Numbered from the stretch's first letter, positions 43,390 to 52,467 are shown. The stretch: 64,000 nt of DNA from G963674685 sp963674685 (GCA_963674685.2 CAXXWT010000002.1:496001-560000); one strand, 5' to 3'. The notes: a model not told the origin generated them from the sequence alone. Numbers and translations are program-made.

Positions 43390-44805
43390 ATGGAACAACG
43401 CATGACCGACCGGAATTTCAGCGGACCCCTGGAGCGTTTTACCGAATACGCCATGGCCGGCGAAACCGACGATTATCCGAAAACCGACTGGACGCAATTG
43501 CAATTTCGCGGGCCCATCGACTACGCCGCTATCTCCGAAGCCTACGACCGGGCCATGAGCCGGGTCCCCATATTCAGCTGCAACCTGCGGGAAACGCGGC
43601 CAGGTCTGATTTATCAGCCCATGTGGGTTTTCAACAAAGACGTCAAGAACCGGCTGACCATCGAGGACTGCCGCCACATGGCCGGCGACCCGTTCGATCC
43701 CATGGATTTTTCCACGCGCTATCACGCGCACCGGACGGCGCGCAGAATCGATCCGACGCGGGAATTTCCCCTGCGGTGTTTTCTGGTTCGCGTAACCGAC
43801 GACGAACATATCTTTTCGGTTTTGTATCACCACAGCGTTCTCGATCCGGCCAAAGCGGTGAAGATGCTCACGACCATGCTGGCCGAGTATCACAAGCTGA
43901 TCAAAGGCGTCGAACCGGACTGGAAGGATCAGCAAGGGCTCGGAGCGCTCAACCGCCAGGATAAATTCGTCAAGGCCATCTCGCTCCCGGCGTTCATCTC
44001 CGAGCAGATGACCGATGTGCTGATCGTCAACCGCTCCAGCACGATGCAGGGAATCGCCACGCGGCGCGTTTTGCCGTCGGATCAGTGTAAAGGACGGATT
44101 TCCCTGCGCCACGTGTGGGACGATCCCAAAATTCCTCAAGCCCTTCTGGCGCGCGCCGTGAAAAACGAGGCGTCTCTTAACGACCTGCTTCTGGCCGGGG
44201 CGCGCAAGGCCATCGCCAGGTGGAACAAAGAGCGCGGCGTTGCCAGCGAGCGGCTGCGTTTTATGCTGATCACCAGCCTCCGCGGACGCATGCCCGCCAC
44301 GGATGAAACGGGCATCATGCTGGCGGGTTTGAATTATCTGGCGGATTGCCCGAGCGACGACATCGACGAGCAGACGCGCTTTTTCCGCGACATCCGAAAG
44401 GATCAGCTGCTGCGCGGCATCGACATCGGGTATCACAATATCTTAAGCGTGATCGTAAGGATGTTGCGCGCGCTGCCTCTAAAAACACGGCTGAATCTCG
44501 TGCGGCCGATCATCGAAAAAATGATGATGACCTTTTATCTGTCGAATTTGGGAACCATGTGGCCGAAAATCGTGGACGGCCGGCAGACCCTGGACTCGAC
44601 GGTGCTGGGCGCAGGAGATTTTGAAATCAGCGACATCCATTCCTCCGCGTCGCTGACCCGCGCCGTGCATCTGGGTCTCACCACGCGCGCGCACAACCGG
44701 CGCTTCTATTTCAACTTCGTTTGCGACCGGTTCCGTTTCGAGGAAGACGAGGCGCGAAAGCTTACCGACAGCATTGTCCGGGAACTGGAAAACGCCGCGG
44801 GATAA
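43390..44805 (+). CDS. Condensation-domain-like acyltransferase
   Basis: A 471-residue protein of the CAT/condensation fold (BAHD, NRPS C-domain, wax-ester synthase superfamily). The catalytic motif HHSVLD (147-152) fits HHxxxD. A second-half ADETGIMLAGL-like region and a FYLSNLGT strand correspond to the usual DFGWG area, which is not conserved. There are no carrier or adenylation domains, so it is stand-alone and likely transfers acyl groups to a small hydroxyl or amine acceptor. The ribosome-binding site before the first ATG is weak; an ATG four codons later (43,402) is possible. Confidence 0.72.
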   Translation: MEQRMTDRNFSGPLERFTEYAMAGETDDYPKTDWTQLQFRGPIDYAAISEAYDRAMSRVPIFSCNLRETRPGLIYQPMWVFNKDVKNRLTIEDCRHMAGDPFDPMDFSTRYHAHRTARRIDPTREFPLRCFLVRVTDDEHIFSVLYHHSVLDPAKAVKMLTTMLAEYHKLIKGVEPDWKDQQGLGALNRQDKFVKAISLPAFISEQMTDVLIVNRSSTMQGIATRRVLPSDQCKGRISLRHVWDDPKIPQALLARAVKNEASLNDLLLAGARKAIARWNKERGVASERLRFMLITSLRGRMPATDETGIMLAGLNYLADCPSDDIDEQTRFFRDIRKDQLLRGIDIGYHNILSVIVRMLRALPLKTRLNLVRPIIEKMMMTFYLSNLGTMWPKIVDGRQTLDSTVLGAGDFEISDIHSSASLTRAVHLGLTTRAHNRRFYFNFVCDRFRFEEDEARKLTDSIVRELENAAG

Positions 44806-45505
44806 CCTTTAGTAAAAGAGGAAATAGGAAGGCTGAAGGCAGAATCGGACAAGTGATCCGCATCCGTATTGCGAAGATTCATTTTTGCCCCGTAGAGGTT
44901 GGCGAAAATGGCCCGGAGTTTTAGAGACTGTCGATAAAGTCGAGGAATGCGAAAAACATGTCATTCCGACCGAAGCGAAGCGAAGTGGAGGAATCCCTTA
45001 CGGACTCACTCGAAATGACAAAACGTGGATCTTAAATTAACACATTTATCGACAATCTCTTCAACGCGGGGAAAAGAGAGCTTCAGTATTACATCAAAGC
45101 TCGTGCAAGCGGGCGACAGATGGAAAATCCACGTCCCAATCATTCCAATACAACGACCATAAAATGATTGGTTTAATATCGCCGGTATTACTCTGTCGCT
45201 CTCTGCCGAGGGCTTCTTATCATGATCCCATAATCCGGTTCTTACGAACCGGGCTACATTCTTTCGCCCTACGGGCTATGCGTGGCCTTGACATCAAAAA
45301 ATTCCGTGGCCAGTAACCATTGACCGCCACACTGTCAAGTGGCATAACTTGTTGTTTTCGTTACAAAAATTTTCTTGCCTGGAGTTGACATCGGCGCAGA
45401 CGTGCTTAAGTTTTTGCGTAAGAGAAGTTAACAGGAGCGCTCAAAAATTAAAGCCGATTTGGGCAAAAAAAGACTTGAACAACTTGAATATACAGGAGGT
45501 GCATC
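44806..45505. other. Intergenic region with MITE-like element and palindromes
   Basis: A 700-bp region with no gene that I can support. It contains the MITE-like repeat at 44,924-45,059, a hairpin pair near 45,236-45,281 (CCGGTTCTTACGAACCGG, then GCCCTACGGGCT) shared with the 46.9-kb gap, a CACTGRCC-type microsatellite fragment, and a weak promoter-like TTGACA (45,385) with TAAGTT 16 bp later, ahead of hsp20. Confidence 0.6.
44924..45059. repeat. MITE-like repeat, copy 1
   Basis: Terminal inverted repeats GAGACTGTCGATAAA (44,924-44,938) and TTTATCGACAATCTC (45,045-45,059) enclose GTCATTCCGACC...GTGGAGGAATCCCTT and TCGAAATGAC. A second copy is at 50,576-50,790. Confidence 0.7.
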
Positions 45506-45937
45506 ATGTCTCTCATACGTTGGAATCCAATCGCGCCGACAACCGGTTTCGACAATCTGTTCGACGCATTTCTCACGCGAAGCAAAGACGACAGTTGGCA
45601 GACATGCCACTACTGCCCGAGCGTGGACATCAAGGAAACGGAAGAAGGATTCACGATTTTCGCCGAGCTTCCGGGCCTGGACAAAAAAGACATCAACGTA
45701 TCGGTTGAAAAAGGCGTCCTGACCATCAGCGGCGAGACAAAACTCGATCGCGACGAGGAAAAGGACAACTATCACCTGGTCGAAAGGTCTTACGGCAAGT
45801 TCACCAGGCGCTTCAGGCTGGGCGACAAAGTGGATCACGAAAGCATTTCCGCCAAGATGAAAAACGGAATCCTCGAGATTTCCCTGGCGAAAACCCCCGA
45901 GGTCAAACCCAAGCAGATCGAGGTCACAGTCAAGTAA
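45506..45937 (+). CDS. Hsp20/alpha-crystallin small heat-shock protein
   Basis: 143 residues. The N-terminal arm (SLIRWNPIAPTTGFDNLFDAF) is followed by an alpha-crystallin domain (about 43-135) with ADIKETEEGF-like and SYGKFTRRFRLG segments, the conserved A..KNGILEISLAKTPE (A..x..GVL-type), and a C-terminal extension (KPKQIEV) that may hold the IxI motif. It is an ATP-independent holdase chaperone of the cytoplasm. CAGGAGGTG is optimally spaced. No CIRCE or ROSE element was recognised upstream. Confidence 0.94.
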   Translation: MSLIRWNPIAPTTGFDNLFDAFLTRSKDDSWQTCHYCPSVDIKETEEGFTIFAELPGLDKKDINVSVEKGVLTISGETKLDRDEEKDNYHLVERSYGKFTRRFRLGDKVDHESISAKMKNGILEISLAKTPEVKPKQIEVTVK

Positions 45938-45988
45938 CAAAAAGCAAAGGTGAAAACTAACGACGCAGCGAAAGCGACTCGCACCGCA

Positions 45989-46013
45989 AAGCCCGCTTGG
46001 ATAAGGCGGGCTT
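45989..46013 (+). terminator. Weak hairpin after hsp20
   Basis: The stem AAGCCCGC/GCGGGCTT has a loop TTGGATAAG and no T-run, 52 bp after the stop. Confidence 0.45.
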
Positions 46014-46109
46014 CGGTGTATTTAGTGCTCAGTGGCTAGTCGTCAGTGGACAGAGCCGCGCACGAAGCCTCGCCGCCAGGCGCAAAAAGAGTAAGCGGGT
46101 CATCAGAGA

Positions 46110-46523
46110 TCAGTTCAAAGACGCCCTCGCGCCTTTGCGCCCGGCGTTAAGAAATGAGCGAACCTTTTTGCGCGCCGCCATGAGATGCTCCCCCACGGTG
46201 GTCTGGCTGATCCCCAGGCGCCTGGCGATGGCCCGCTGGCTCATTTCCTCCACGAAAGTCATGCGCAAAACGCTCTTTTGACGCATGGTCATTCCCGGAA
46301 TCATCTTGAGATCGGCCTCGTTGAGCTTGTCGCCCGTCATTTCACGCAAAGACGGCGCCTGCGCGCCTGCGTAAATCGCCGTGATGATGTGCGGCGATAC
46401 GAGAATTTCCCGCCCCTGAAAATGCTTTTGTTCCGCGGACAGTATCTTTTCGACGAGAAGGCAGGCTTTGACGCAAGTAGCGCGTTTCACGCAGTGAAGG
46501 CATGAGATTTCTTTTTTCGACAT
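46110..46523 (-). CDS. Small regulator with N-terminal Cys cluster and sigma-region-4-like HTH
   Basis: 137 residues. Four cysteines at the N-terminus (Cys8, 11, 17, 21; CLHCVKRATCVKAC) suggest a metal or Fe-S site. The C-terminal half (about 85-130, TMRQKSVLRMTFVEEMSQRAIARRLGISQTTVGEHL) is a LuxR/sigma70-region-4-like helix-turn-helix with a basic tail. GGGGA precedes the ATG at 46,523; the longer frame is unlikely. I do not recognise the combination as a named family. It could be a redox- or metal-sensing transcription factor beside hsp20. Confidence 0.7.
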   Translation of the reverse strand: MSKKEISCLHCVKRATCVKACLLVEKILSAEQKHFQGREILVSPHIITAIYAGAQAPSLREMTGDKLNEADLKMIPGMTMRQKSVLRMTFVEEMSQRAIARRLGISQTTVGEHLMAARKKVRSFLNAGRKGARASLN

Positions 46524-46744
46524 GGTTAATCCCCATAGTTTTCCTTGAAGACGTATGCAATTTTTCGATATGGGAATTTTCGGATAAGAAGGGAAAAAGC
46601 TCAAGACGCAAATCTTGACGCTCCAAGCCATCTTGTGACAGACGGCGACAAAGGAAGGTTTATCGGCAGGACAATAAATAAATTGTGCATGAGTTGTACG
46701 CGCCAGGTTCCGTAATTTGGCCCGGGCACATCGTGTGTGAGCAA

Positions 46745-47213
46745 TATCGCGCATGCGATGGCTTGCGGCTTTTGTTTCTAATCACTGGCTGCTAACCACT
46801 GGCCGCTCATGCCCCGCTTACTCATTCGCCTTCGCTGACGCTTTTAGGCGAATCTGTCGTGCGCGGCTTGTGTTTGTGTCGCCCCTGACGGGGCTTTTAA
46901 AATGTTACTTACCTGCTGTACCCCGGGCTCACGCCCGGGGCTACATTCTTTCGCCCTAAAGGGCTTGCACAGGCGGGGGCGCCTGTGCCACACACGTCTA
47001 CAGGGCCGAAGCCATGCACCTTTCGCCCGGGCACGTCATGTGTGGCACACCCGCCCTCGGGTGTGAAAGGAATGTCTTACAACCACATTTAGTTGCAGGG
47101 CCGATATCCACCCGCTTACTCATCCGCCTTCGCTGACGCTTTTAGGCGAATCTGCCGTGCGCGGCTTTTGTTTTAAATCACTGACCACTAATCACTAACC
47201 ACTGGCCACTAAC
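46745..47213. repeat. Second mosaic repeat cluster (module B copy)
   Basis: The gap contains a module B copy (46,986-47,170) and its full left border with the hairpin ACAGGCG-GGGG-CGCCTGT. A CCCCGGGCTCACGCCCGGGG hairpin lies at about 46,921-46,940, and ATTCGCC...GGCGAAT blocks and CACTGGCC(A/G)CTAACC microsatellites lie at both ends. This unoccupied site is the key comparison for the element at 33.3 kb. There is no gene. Confidence 0.85.
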
Positions 47214-48590
47214 TTAGTGAACTTTCATCTTGCCGAGGACGACGCTGACGGTTTCCAGGAGGATTTTCACGTCGAAGGCCATGGAGATGTTTTTGATGTA
47301 GTACAGGTCCAGTTGAAGTTTTTCCTTGGAGTCCTGTTCGCTGGAGCCGTAAGGATAGCGGACCTGCGCCCAGCCGGTGATGCCGGGTTTGACGACGTGG
47401 CGCTGCGTGTAAAAGGGAAGCTGCTTGGAAAGTCCCTGCACGAAGAACGGCCTTTCCGGCCGGGGTCCCACGAAGCTCATCTCTCCTTTGATCACGTTCC
47501 AGACCTGCGGGAGTTCGTCGATGCGAAAGCGGCGGATGAAGCGCCCGATGGGCGTGACCCGGGGATCGTTTTCCTGCGCCCAGACCGGACCGTGCTTTTC
47601 AGCGTCGGTGTACATGGATCGGAACTTGATGAGCATGAAAGACTGGCCGCGAAGCCCCACGCGCTCCTGCCTGTATAAAAGCGGCCCCTTGCTCGAAAAT
47701 TTCACGATCAATCCCACAAAAAACGACAGGGGAAGCGTGGCAAGCATCAGGGAAATGGCCGTAGTCAGGTCAAAAAGGCGCTTGGTGATAAGCGCGAAGC
47801 GGCTGATGGCGAATCCGTCGGAAAATATGAACCAACTCGCGCGCAGGCCTTCGAGGACGATTTTGCCTGTGAACTGTTCGTGAAACTGCGTGGAATCGAT
47901 AATCTGCACGCCGCGCAGTTTCATTTCCATGAGGATATCCGACGGCAGGTTGCCTCGGGCTTCCTCCAGGGCTACGACCACTTCATCCACGTGCGTTTCC
48001 GAGTGAATGCGAAGCATATCTTCCGGCGAGCCGATGATCTTGACGCCGCTTAACACCTCTTTACCAACCTTCGTCGGATCGATGTCGATCATGCCGAGAA
48101 TGCGGTAGCCTGAATGCCGGTATTTCATGATCTCCGACAAAACGATCTGGCCGTTTTTATCGGCGCCCAGGACGAGGAGGTTTTTCGTAAAGGCGATATC
48201 GCGGCTGAACGCGCTCCAGGTGAGGCGGTGAAAGGTCGTAAACAACATGATGAAAAAGACGCACAGGGCCAGAATCCCGCGCCCGATCACCAGGGGAGTC
48301 GTAAAATAATAAAGTCCGGTAAGCAAAATCAGCGTCACGATATTGGCGATAAGAAGCTGGCTGACGAATTCCCGCAGGGAAAGATGCAAATTGGTCTGAT
48401 AGAGATTGAAATAGTGGAAAGTCATCTTATAGAAAACGAAAACGACGAGAATTGCGATAACTTTTTGATGATTGAACAGGTCGAAGGGCTCGATGGCGTA
48501 GCGCAGCAAACTGGCCGCAACAATGCTCGCGAGCAGGATCAGATCCTGAAAAAGCGTAAAAACAAAACTGCGGCTACGATTTGCGGCCAA
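47214..48590 (-). CDS. Polyprenyl-phosphate sugar-1-phosphate transferase (WcaJ/WbaP-like)
   Basis: A 458-residue initiating glycosyltransferase for exopolysaccharide. Four N-terminal transmembrane helices (about 10-120), a Rossmann-like CoA-binding-type domain (about 135-240, LLVLGADKNGQ), a fifth helix near 275-300, and the bacterial sugar transferase domain with KFRSM, RRFRIDELPQVWNVIKGEMSFVGPRPE and KPGITGWAQVRY. It moves a hexose-1-phosphate to undecaprenyl phosphate. The TTG at 48,590 has AAGGAA upstream. It sits apart from other assembly genes in the window. Confidence 0.93.
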   Translation of the reverse strand: MAANRSRSFVFTLFQDLILLASIVAASLLRYAIEPFDLFNHQKVIAILVVFVFYKMTFHYFNLYQTNLHLSLREFVSQLLIANIVTLILLTGLYYFTTPLVIGRGILALCVFFIMLFTTFHRLTWSAFSRDIAFTKNLLVLGADKNGQIVLSEIMKYRHSGYRILGMIDIDPTKVGKEVLSGVKIIGSPEDMLRIHSETHVDEVVVALEEARGNLPSDILMEMKLRGVQIIDSTQFHEQFTGKIVLEGLRASWFIFSDGFAISRFALITKRLFDLTTAISLMLATLPLSFFVGLIVKFSSKGPLLYRQERVGLRGQSFMLIKFRSMYTDAEKHGPVWAQENDPRVTPIGRFIRRFRIDELPQVWNVIKGEMSFVGPRPERPFFVQGLSKQLPFYTQRHVVKPGITGWAQVRYPYGSSEQDSKEKLQLDLYYIKNISMAFDVKILLETVSVVLGKMKVH

Positions 48591-48737
48591 TGGAGTTCCT
48601 TAGGATTAAAAAAATAAAGCGCTTGGAACAAAGACGAAGGCCGATCAATTATGGTCCGGTTGATGCGCTGAGTCAATTTTATTTCCTTTTTTTGAAATAA
48701 AATAAGTCATATTCCCTGCCTTTGAAGATGCCATGGC

Positions 48738-50498
48738 TCACCAGTTCGGATCGATAACACCCGAGTAGCGGCCGAGCCAGTATGGAGAAATATATGCGCT
48801 GCCCGAGTTTTCGCGATCCGACGCCGTTCCGCCTTGAATGGCATATGGGCAGCGATGCCAAACGAAATTGCTGGAATGCCGCCACGTGGGAGGCAGCGGC
48901 TGCGTGGCCCACTCGGGATGGAAGGGATCGATTTCGACTTCCGGACGTCCGTAATTATCCACGTGCCGCTCCTTTTCGACCCACAGCGGATAATCGCTGA
49001 AAAACACCATCGCCTTATACAGAGCTTCCGGATCCCTTTGTCCGGTCGCGTCGGCATACTGGAATGAAAACCAGGGATTGCCCTCCAGGCGCGCGTGGCG
49101 CTGGTGACGGGCCGAGCCGGCGGGCAGCCAGAGATGCTTTTCCAAAAGGCCCGCCATCTCGTCATATTTGTCGTCGCCCCGCGCAACGCGCAGGAGAATA
49201 TAGAAATTGTCCATGGCCATATGCACGTTATACCACTTGGTCAGATAGCCCATGTACGCGTAGCAATACAGGTCCGTCACCCACAAATAACCTTTGTCGT
49301 AGATGAGTTCGTTGTAGTGCTCCAGGAAGCGGGATTCACCGGTGATGTGATACGCGAGCTTAAACCAGGCCAGGCAGATCACGGCGTTGAATCCGTTGAA
49401 CATGGGCGTGTCGTCGATCCAATAGCCCGATAGCTGGCCGTATTTCGTCATTTCGCCCGACTCGACGATCTTCAGGCCGTGGTCCCAGACGTGATCCGCG
49501 ATGGACGCCACGTTTTCCCCGGCAAGCTGCCGGATCTCGTCGTCATCGACCAGGTCGTACATCACCGCCCAGCCCAGCATGACGCCGGTTATCTGGTCCC
49601 GGGAAACATCGCCCCGCCAGTACCAGTCCTCCCACTCGCCTTCGCCGTAATGATTCTCGCTGTCGGGATTATCGGGATAAAAGCTGTTGAAATCCCCGGA
49701 GGCGAAAGGATCGTCCTTGTGCGCGTATCCTCTGGCGCAAAGTCCCGGCTGCCCGGTCACGCGGCGCAGGCCGTCCAGCCCTTCGGCGCAATCGCGAACC
49801 CGCTCCAGATCGGCCGCATCGGCCGTGACATTGTAGCGGTACGCGGCGCCGGCGCAGAATGTGCCGGACCACATGCCGCTGTCGCCGTATTGGCTGAAAC
49901 CCCAGTTGCCCTCGGGATCGTCGCAGGTCTCGCAGGCGTAGGTCATGCCGTGGGCCGTGTGGCGCGCATAATAAATGTCGGTAAATTCCTCTTCGCGGAT
50001 TTTCATCGGCCCGGGCGTTTCCGGGTCCCCGACGCGGATGCCGAAAAACTCGTCGTCGCTGTCGCCGACGGCGTCGTAAATCCGCGTGACGAAAAAGTAG
50101 AGGCCTTCATCAGCCTCGGCTTCGCCGGAAATCAGGCCTGTCGCGGGATCGAGGGTCAGGCCGTCCGGCAACTGCCCGTAATCGATTTCCCAGAGGTCGT
50201 AAGGCAAATCTTCGTTTATCGTTTTGAGTTGGTGGGAGTATTCGGCGCCGGGCTGCGCGACGGGTAAAAACTCCGCGATGATTTCGACGGGATCATTTTC
50301 CACGTCGTCGTCGACATCGTCGTTCACGTCGTCATTTGCATCATCATCGGCATCATCATCGGCCTGGGACGTATCGTCATCATCGTCAGCCTGCCCTGAG
50401 CTTGTCGAAGGGTCATCATCGTCATCGCCGCACCCGCAGCCCATGAAGCAGAAACAAGGCAGCATGACAATTAGAAATATCAATAATATCGGCTTCAT
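48738..50498 (-). CDS. Asp-stalk lipoprotein with Ig-like and alpha/alpha-toroid-like domains
   Basis: 586 residues. The lipobox FMGC precedes GCGDDDDD and a stalk of about 50 residues with the in-frame PSTSSGQA insertion. A putative Ig (He_PIG-like) domain follows (LPDGLTLDPATGLISGEAE). The rest (about 155-586) is helical and aromatic-rich, with repeats like YRYNV...LDGLRRVTG and GYWIDDTPMFNGFNAVICLAW, suggesting an (alpha/alpha)6 barrel as in glycoside hydrolases, polysaccharide lyases or epimerases. No catalytic residues can be named. GGAGA precedes the ATG. Confidence 0.72.
   Translation of the reverse strand: MKPILLIFLIVMLPCFCFMGCGCGDDDDDPSTSSGQADDDDDTSQADDDADDDANDDVNDDVDDDVENDPVEIIAEFLPVAQPGAEYSHQLKTINEDLPYDLWEIDYGQLPDGLTLDPATGLISGEAEADEGLYFFVTRIYDAVGDSDDEFFGIRVGDPETPGPMKIREEEFTDIYYARHTAHGMTYACETCDDPEGNWGFSQYGDSGMWSGTFCAGAAYRYNVTADAADLERVRDCAEGLDGLRRVTGQPGLCARGYAHKDDPFASGDFNSFYPDNPDSENHYGEGEWEDWYWRGDVSRDQITGVMLGWAVMYDLVDDDEIRQLAGENVASIADHVWDHGLKIVESGEMTKYGQLSGYWIDDTPMFNGFNAVICLAWFKLAYHITGESRFLEHYNELIYDKGYLWVTDLYCYAYMGYLTKWYNVHMAMDNFYILLRVARGDDKYDEMAGLLEKHLWLPAGSARHQRHARLEGNPWFSFQYADATGQRDPEALYKAMVFFSDYPLWVEKERHVDNYGRPEVEIDPFHPEWATQPLPPTWRHSSNFVWHRCPYAIQGGTASDRENSGSAYISPYWLGRYSGVIDPNW
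50394..50412. repeat. In-frame CCCTGAGCTTGTCGAAGGG palindrome, second copy
   Basis: This copy is identical over 19 bp to 27,734-27,752 and sits in the same context, the Asp stalk just after the lipidated Cys, in the same reading frame. Confidence 0.85.
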
Positions 50499-50575
50499 TT
50501 ATTTCTCCATCGCCATAAATTCACGCACAAAAGCATAGCAGCATTTTGCTTTCAGGTCAGCGGCGGGAGGATATG

Positions 50576-50790
50576 GAGACTATGGATTAAAAACGTCCAA
50601 TTTTTGTCATTCCGACCGGAGCGAAGCGTAGTGGAGGAATCCCTTTAACGATGTGCGGATACGCTGTTACAACGCGCACTTCAGCAAGGCGAAAGCGCTT
50701 CATTGAAGGGATCCCTCGACTCGCCCTGAAGGGCTCGCTCGGGATGACATGGTGTGAATTGCTCGTTTTCTTGCATTTATCGACAGTCTC
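50576..50790. repeat. MITE-like repeat, copy 2
   Basis: Ends GAGACTATGGATTAAAA and TTTATCGACAGTCTC; the interior has GTCATTCCGACCGGAGCGAAG...GTGGAGGAATCCCTTT, a different central segment from copy 1 and TCGCTCGGGATGACA. It fills most of the 50,499-50,861 gap, which holds no gene. Confidence 0.65.
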
Positions 50791-50861
50791 GTGAGCGCCG
50801 GGGATAGAGTGGGCACCCGGTAATTATAAGCTCGCATCAGTGGGAAATATCTTAGTGGATT

Positions 50862-51650
50862 CTAGAATTTTGTCCGGTTCAAAGTCCCGGCGAGCAGGTT
50901 TTCCATGCGGTCCGAAAAAATTTCCGCGTCGCTCATATTTTGCACCGCCAGTTCGAGGTGCGTGTCGATATCGGCGGGCTTTTCCATGGTCAGGGCCTTG
51001 TCACGCAAAAGGGCCAGCGTGTTTTCCATCAGTTCCAATTGGGCTTTGATGACTTCGACTTCGTTTTTCACCTTGTCGAGATGTTCCAGCCTTTCCGTTA
51101 TAAGCCCAAGGTTTTTCTCGCGGATTTCGGCGGCCTCGCCGTGCGCTGACTCCAGTTTGCGCTTTTCGTCTTCCATTTCATTCCGCAAGGCCTTTTCATC
51201 GGTGCGGCGCAGCAGTTCCACGGAGCGGTGATACGCATGCAGCAGGCGCAGATAGCCGTCGCGCATTCCCTCGATCTTCCTCAAGCTTTCCTCGACGAGA
51301 AACCACTGCTGCGCGCTTTCGTTTCCGGTTTTTTCCAGAATATCGTGATAGGTTTTTTGAAAGCGCCGGTAGCGGGAGCGGTTTTGCGCGTCGAGCTGCG
51401 CGGTCAATTCGTCGCGGGCATGATTATCCATCAACGCGCCGCCAAGGCCTTTGGTTTTACGGACCCATATTCTGAATCTCGGCGAGCGGGAGCGACGGCG
51501 AAGATATAAAATTTCCGCCGCGACGGGGAAAATGAGCAGCGGCCACCCTCCCATGCCGACGGCGATGACCGAGCAAAACGCCGCAACGCCCAGGGCCGTC
51601 AGATTCGCGGGCCTTAAAAATGCTTCCTTGAGGTAGTTATCCATCGCCAT
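50862..51650 (-). CDS. Membrane-anchored coiled-coil protein of unknown function
   Basis: 262 residues. An N-terminal hydrophobic hairpin (about 15-50) precedes a basic turn (RRRSRSPRFR) and a long charged coiled-coil (about 95-235) ending before a short tail (FSDRMENLLAGTLN). No family recognised. It is the third gene of an operon with the beta-barrel-like and propeller genes (20 bp after the second). It is possibly a membrane scaffold in an envelope complex. The two nearby ATGs (51,650 and 51,644) are equally plausible starts. Confidence 0.7.
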   Translation of the reverse strand: MAMDNYLKEAFLRPANLTALGVAAFCSVIAVGMGGWPLLIFPVAAEILYLRRRSRSPRFRIWVRKTKGLGGALMDNHARDELTAQLDAQNRSRYRRFQKTYHDILEKTGNESAQQWFLVEESLRKIEGMRDGYLRLLHAYHRSVELLRRTDEKALRNEMEDEKRKLESAHGEAAEIREKNLGLITERLEHLDKVKNEVEVIKAQLELMENTLALLRDKALTMEKPADIDTHLELAVQNMSDAEIFSDRMENLLAGTLNRTKF

Positions 51651-51670
51651 CCGTTTTCAATCAGGAACTG

Positions 51671-52453
51671 TTATTCTCCCGATCGTTCGGGTTCCGGCTG
51701 GGACGCCTCGCCCGTATCTTCCGCCTCGGGTTTTTCAGCCGTATCGCCTTCCTTTTCTTTAGCCTCTTCTTTTTTCTTGATCAGTTCATCAAGCTCTTTT
51801 TGTTTCTCCAGGATCTCTTTGTCGGAAGGATGCACCTTTTTTTTGGGCTCATGCTCAAAGTCATATTTGTACTGGATGCCCAGGTGATATCCCCATCCCG
51901 ACGCATCCTCAAGATCGCCCATTTCTTCAATGGGTCTGTACTGATAATAATACTCGCCGAATATTCCCCAGCCTCTCCAGAAGCGGCTTTTTGCGTTCGG
52001 CGCGAAATAGAAATTCCAGTCCTGCGCGATTTCGAAGCCGACCGTGTTCGATTCCATTTCGTATTCGATATAGTCGTCGTCGAGAACCTGGCGGGAGTTT
52101 AGAAACAGCATTCCCAGGCGCATTCCGGGTACGACCCAGTCGGCCAGAGGGTAACGGTATTGCGCGCCGAGAACGAAATCATTGCTTTGAAACGTCAATG
52201 TGATTTTGTCCAGGTATTTCCCTTCCGTCCTTCCGCCCTGGTAGCCAAGGTACGGGCCGAACCCTTTCCATAATTCGGCGTCCAGCGAAAATGTGTTTCT
52301 GGATATATCTTCGCCTTCATACAATTCATCCCACTCGTCGCTTTGCGGGAACATCTGCCCGTAGCCCCAGCGGGCCTGCAGGGACCAGTCAAAGGCGGCG
52401 GCGGGCGCGGCGAAAAGCAGCAGAATCATGGCCATCAGAAAATGTCTTTTCAT
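51671..52453 (-). CDS. Predicted outer-membrane beta-barrel protein with charged C-terminal tail
   Basis: 260 residues. The signal peptide (1-20, AAAF) is followed by about 170 residues of alternating amphipathic strands with aromatic belts (RWGYGQMF, YLGYQGGR, YRYPLADW, GEYYYQYRP, YHLGIQYKYDF). This fits a small outer-membrane barrel. The C-terminal 60 residues are Lys/Glu-rich and helical, an unusual extension. It is the middle gene of the three-gene operon, 14 bp after the propeller gene stop. Confidence 0.72.
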   Translation of the reverse strand: MKRHFLMAMILLLFAAPAAAFDWSLQARWGYGQMFPQSDEWDELYEGEDISRNTFSLDAELWKGFGPYLGYQGGRTEGKYLDKITLTFQSNDFVLGAQYRYPLADWVVPGMRLGMLFLNSRQVLDDDYIEYEMESNTVGFEIAQDWNFYFAPNAKSRFWRGWGIFGEYYYQYRPIEEMGDLEDASGWGYHLGIQYKYDFEHEPKKKVHPSDKEILEKQKELDELIKKKEEAKEKEGDTAEKPEAEDTGEASQPEPERSGE

Positions 52454-52467
52454 CGTCGGCGTCCTTT

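Noticed and set aside
45300..45505. Heat-shock CIRCE or ROSE element before hsp20
   Set aside because: No TTAGCACTC-N9-GAGTGCTAA inverted repeat and no U(U/C)GCU anti-Shine-Dalgarno stem was found by eye.
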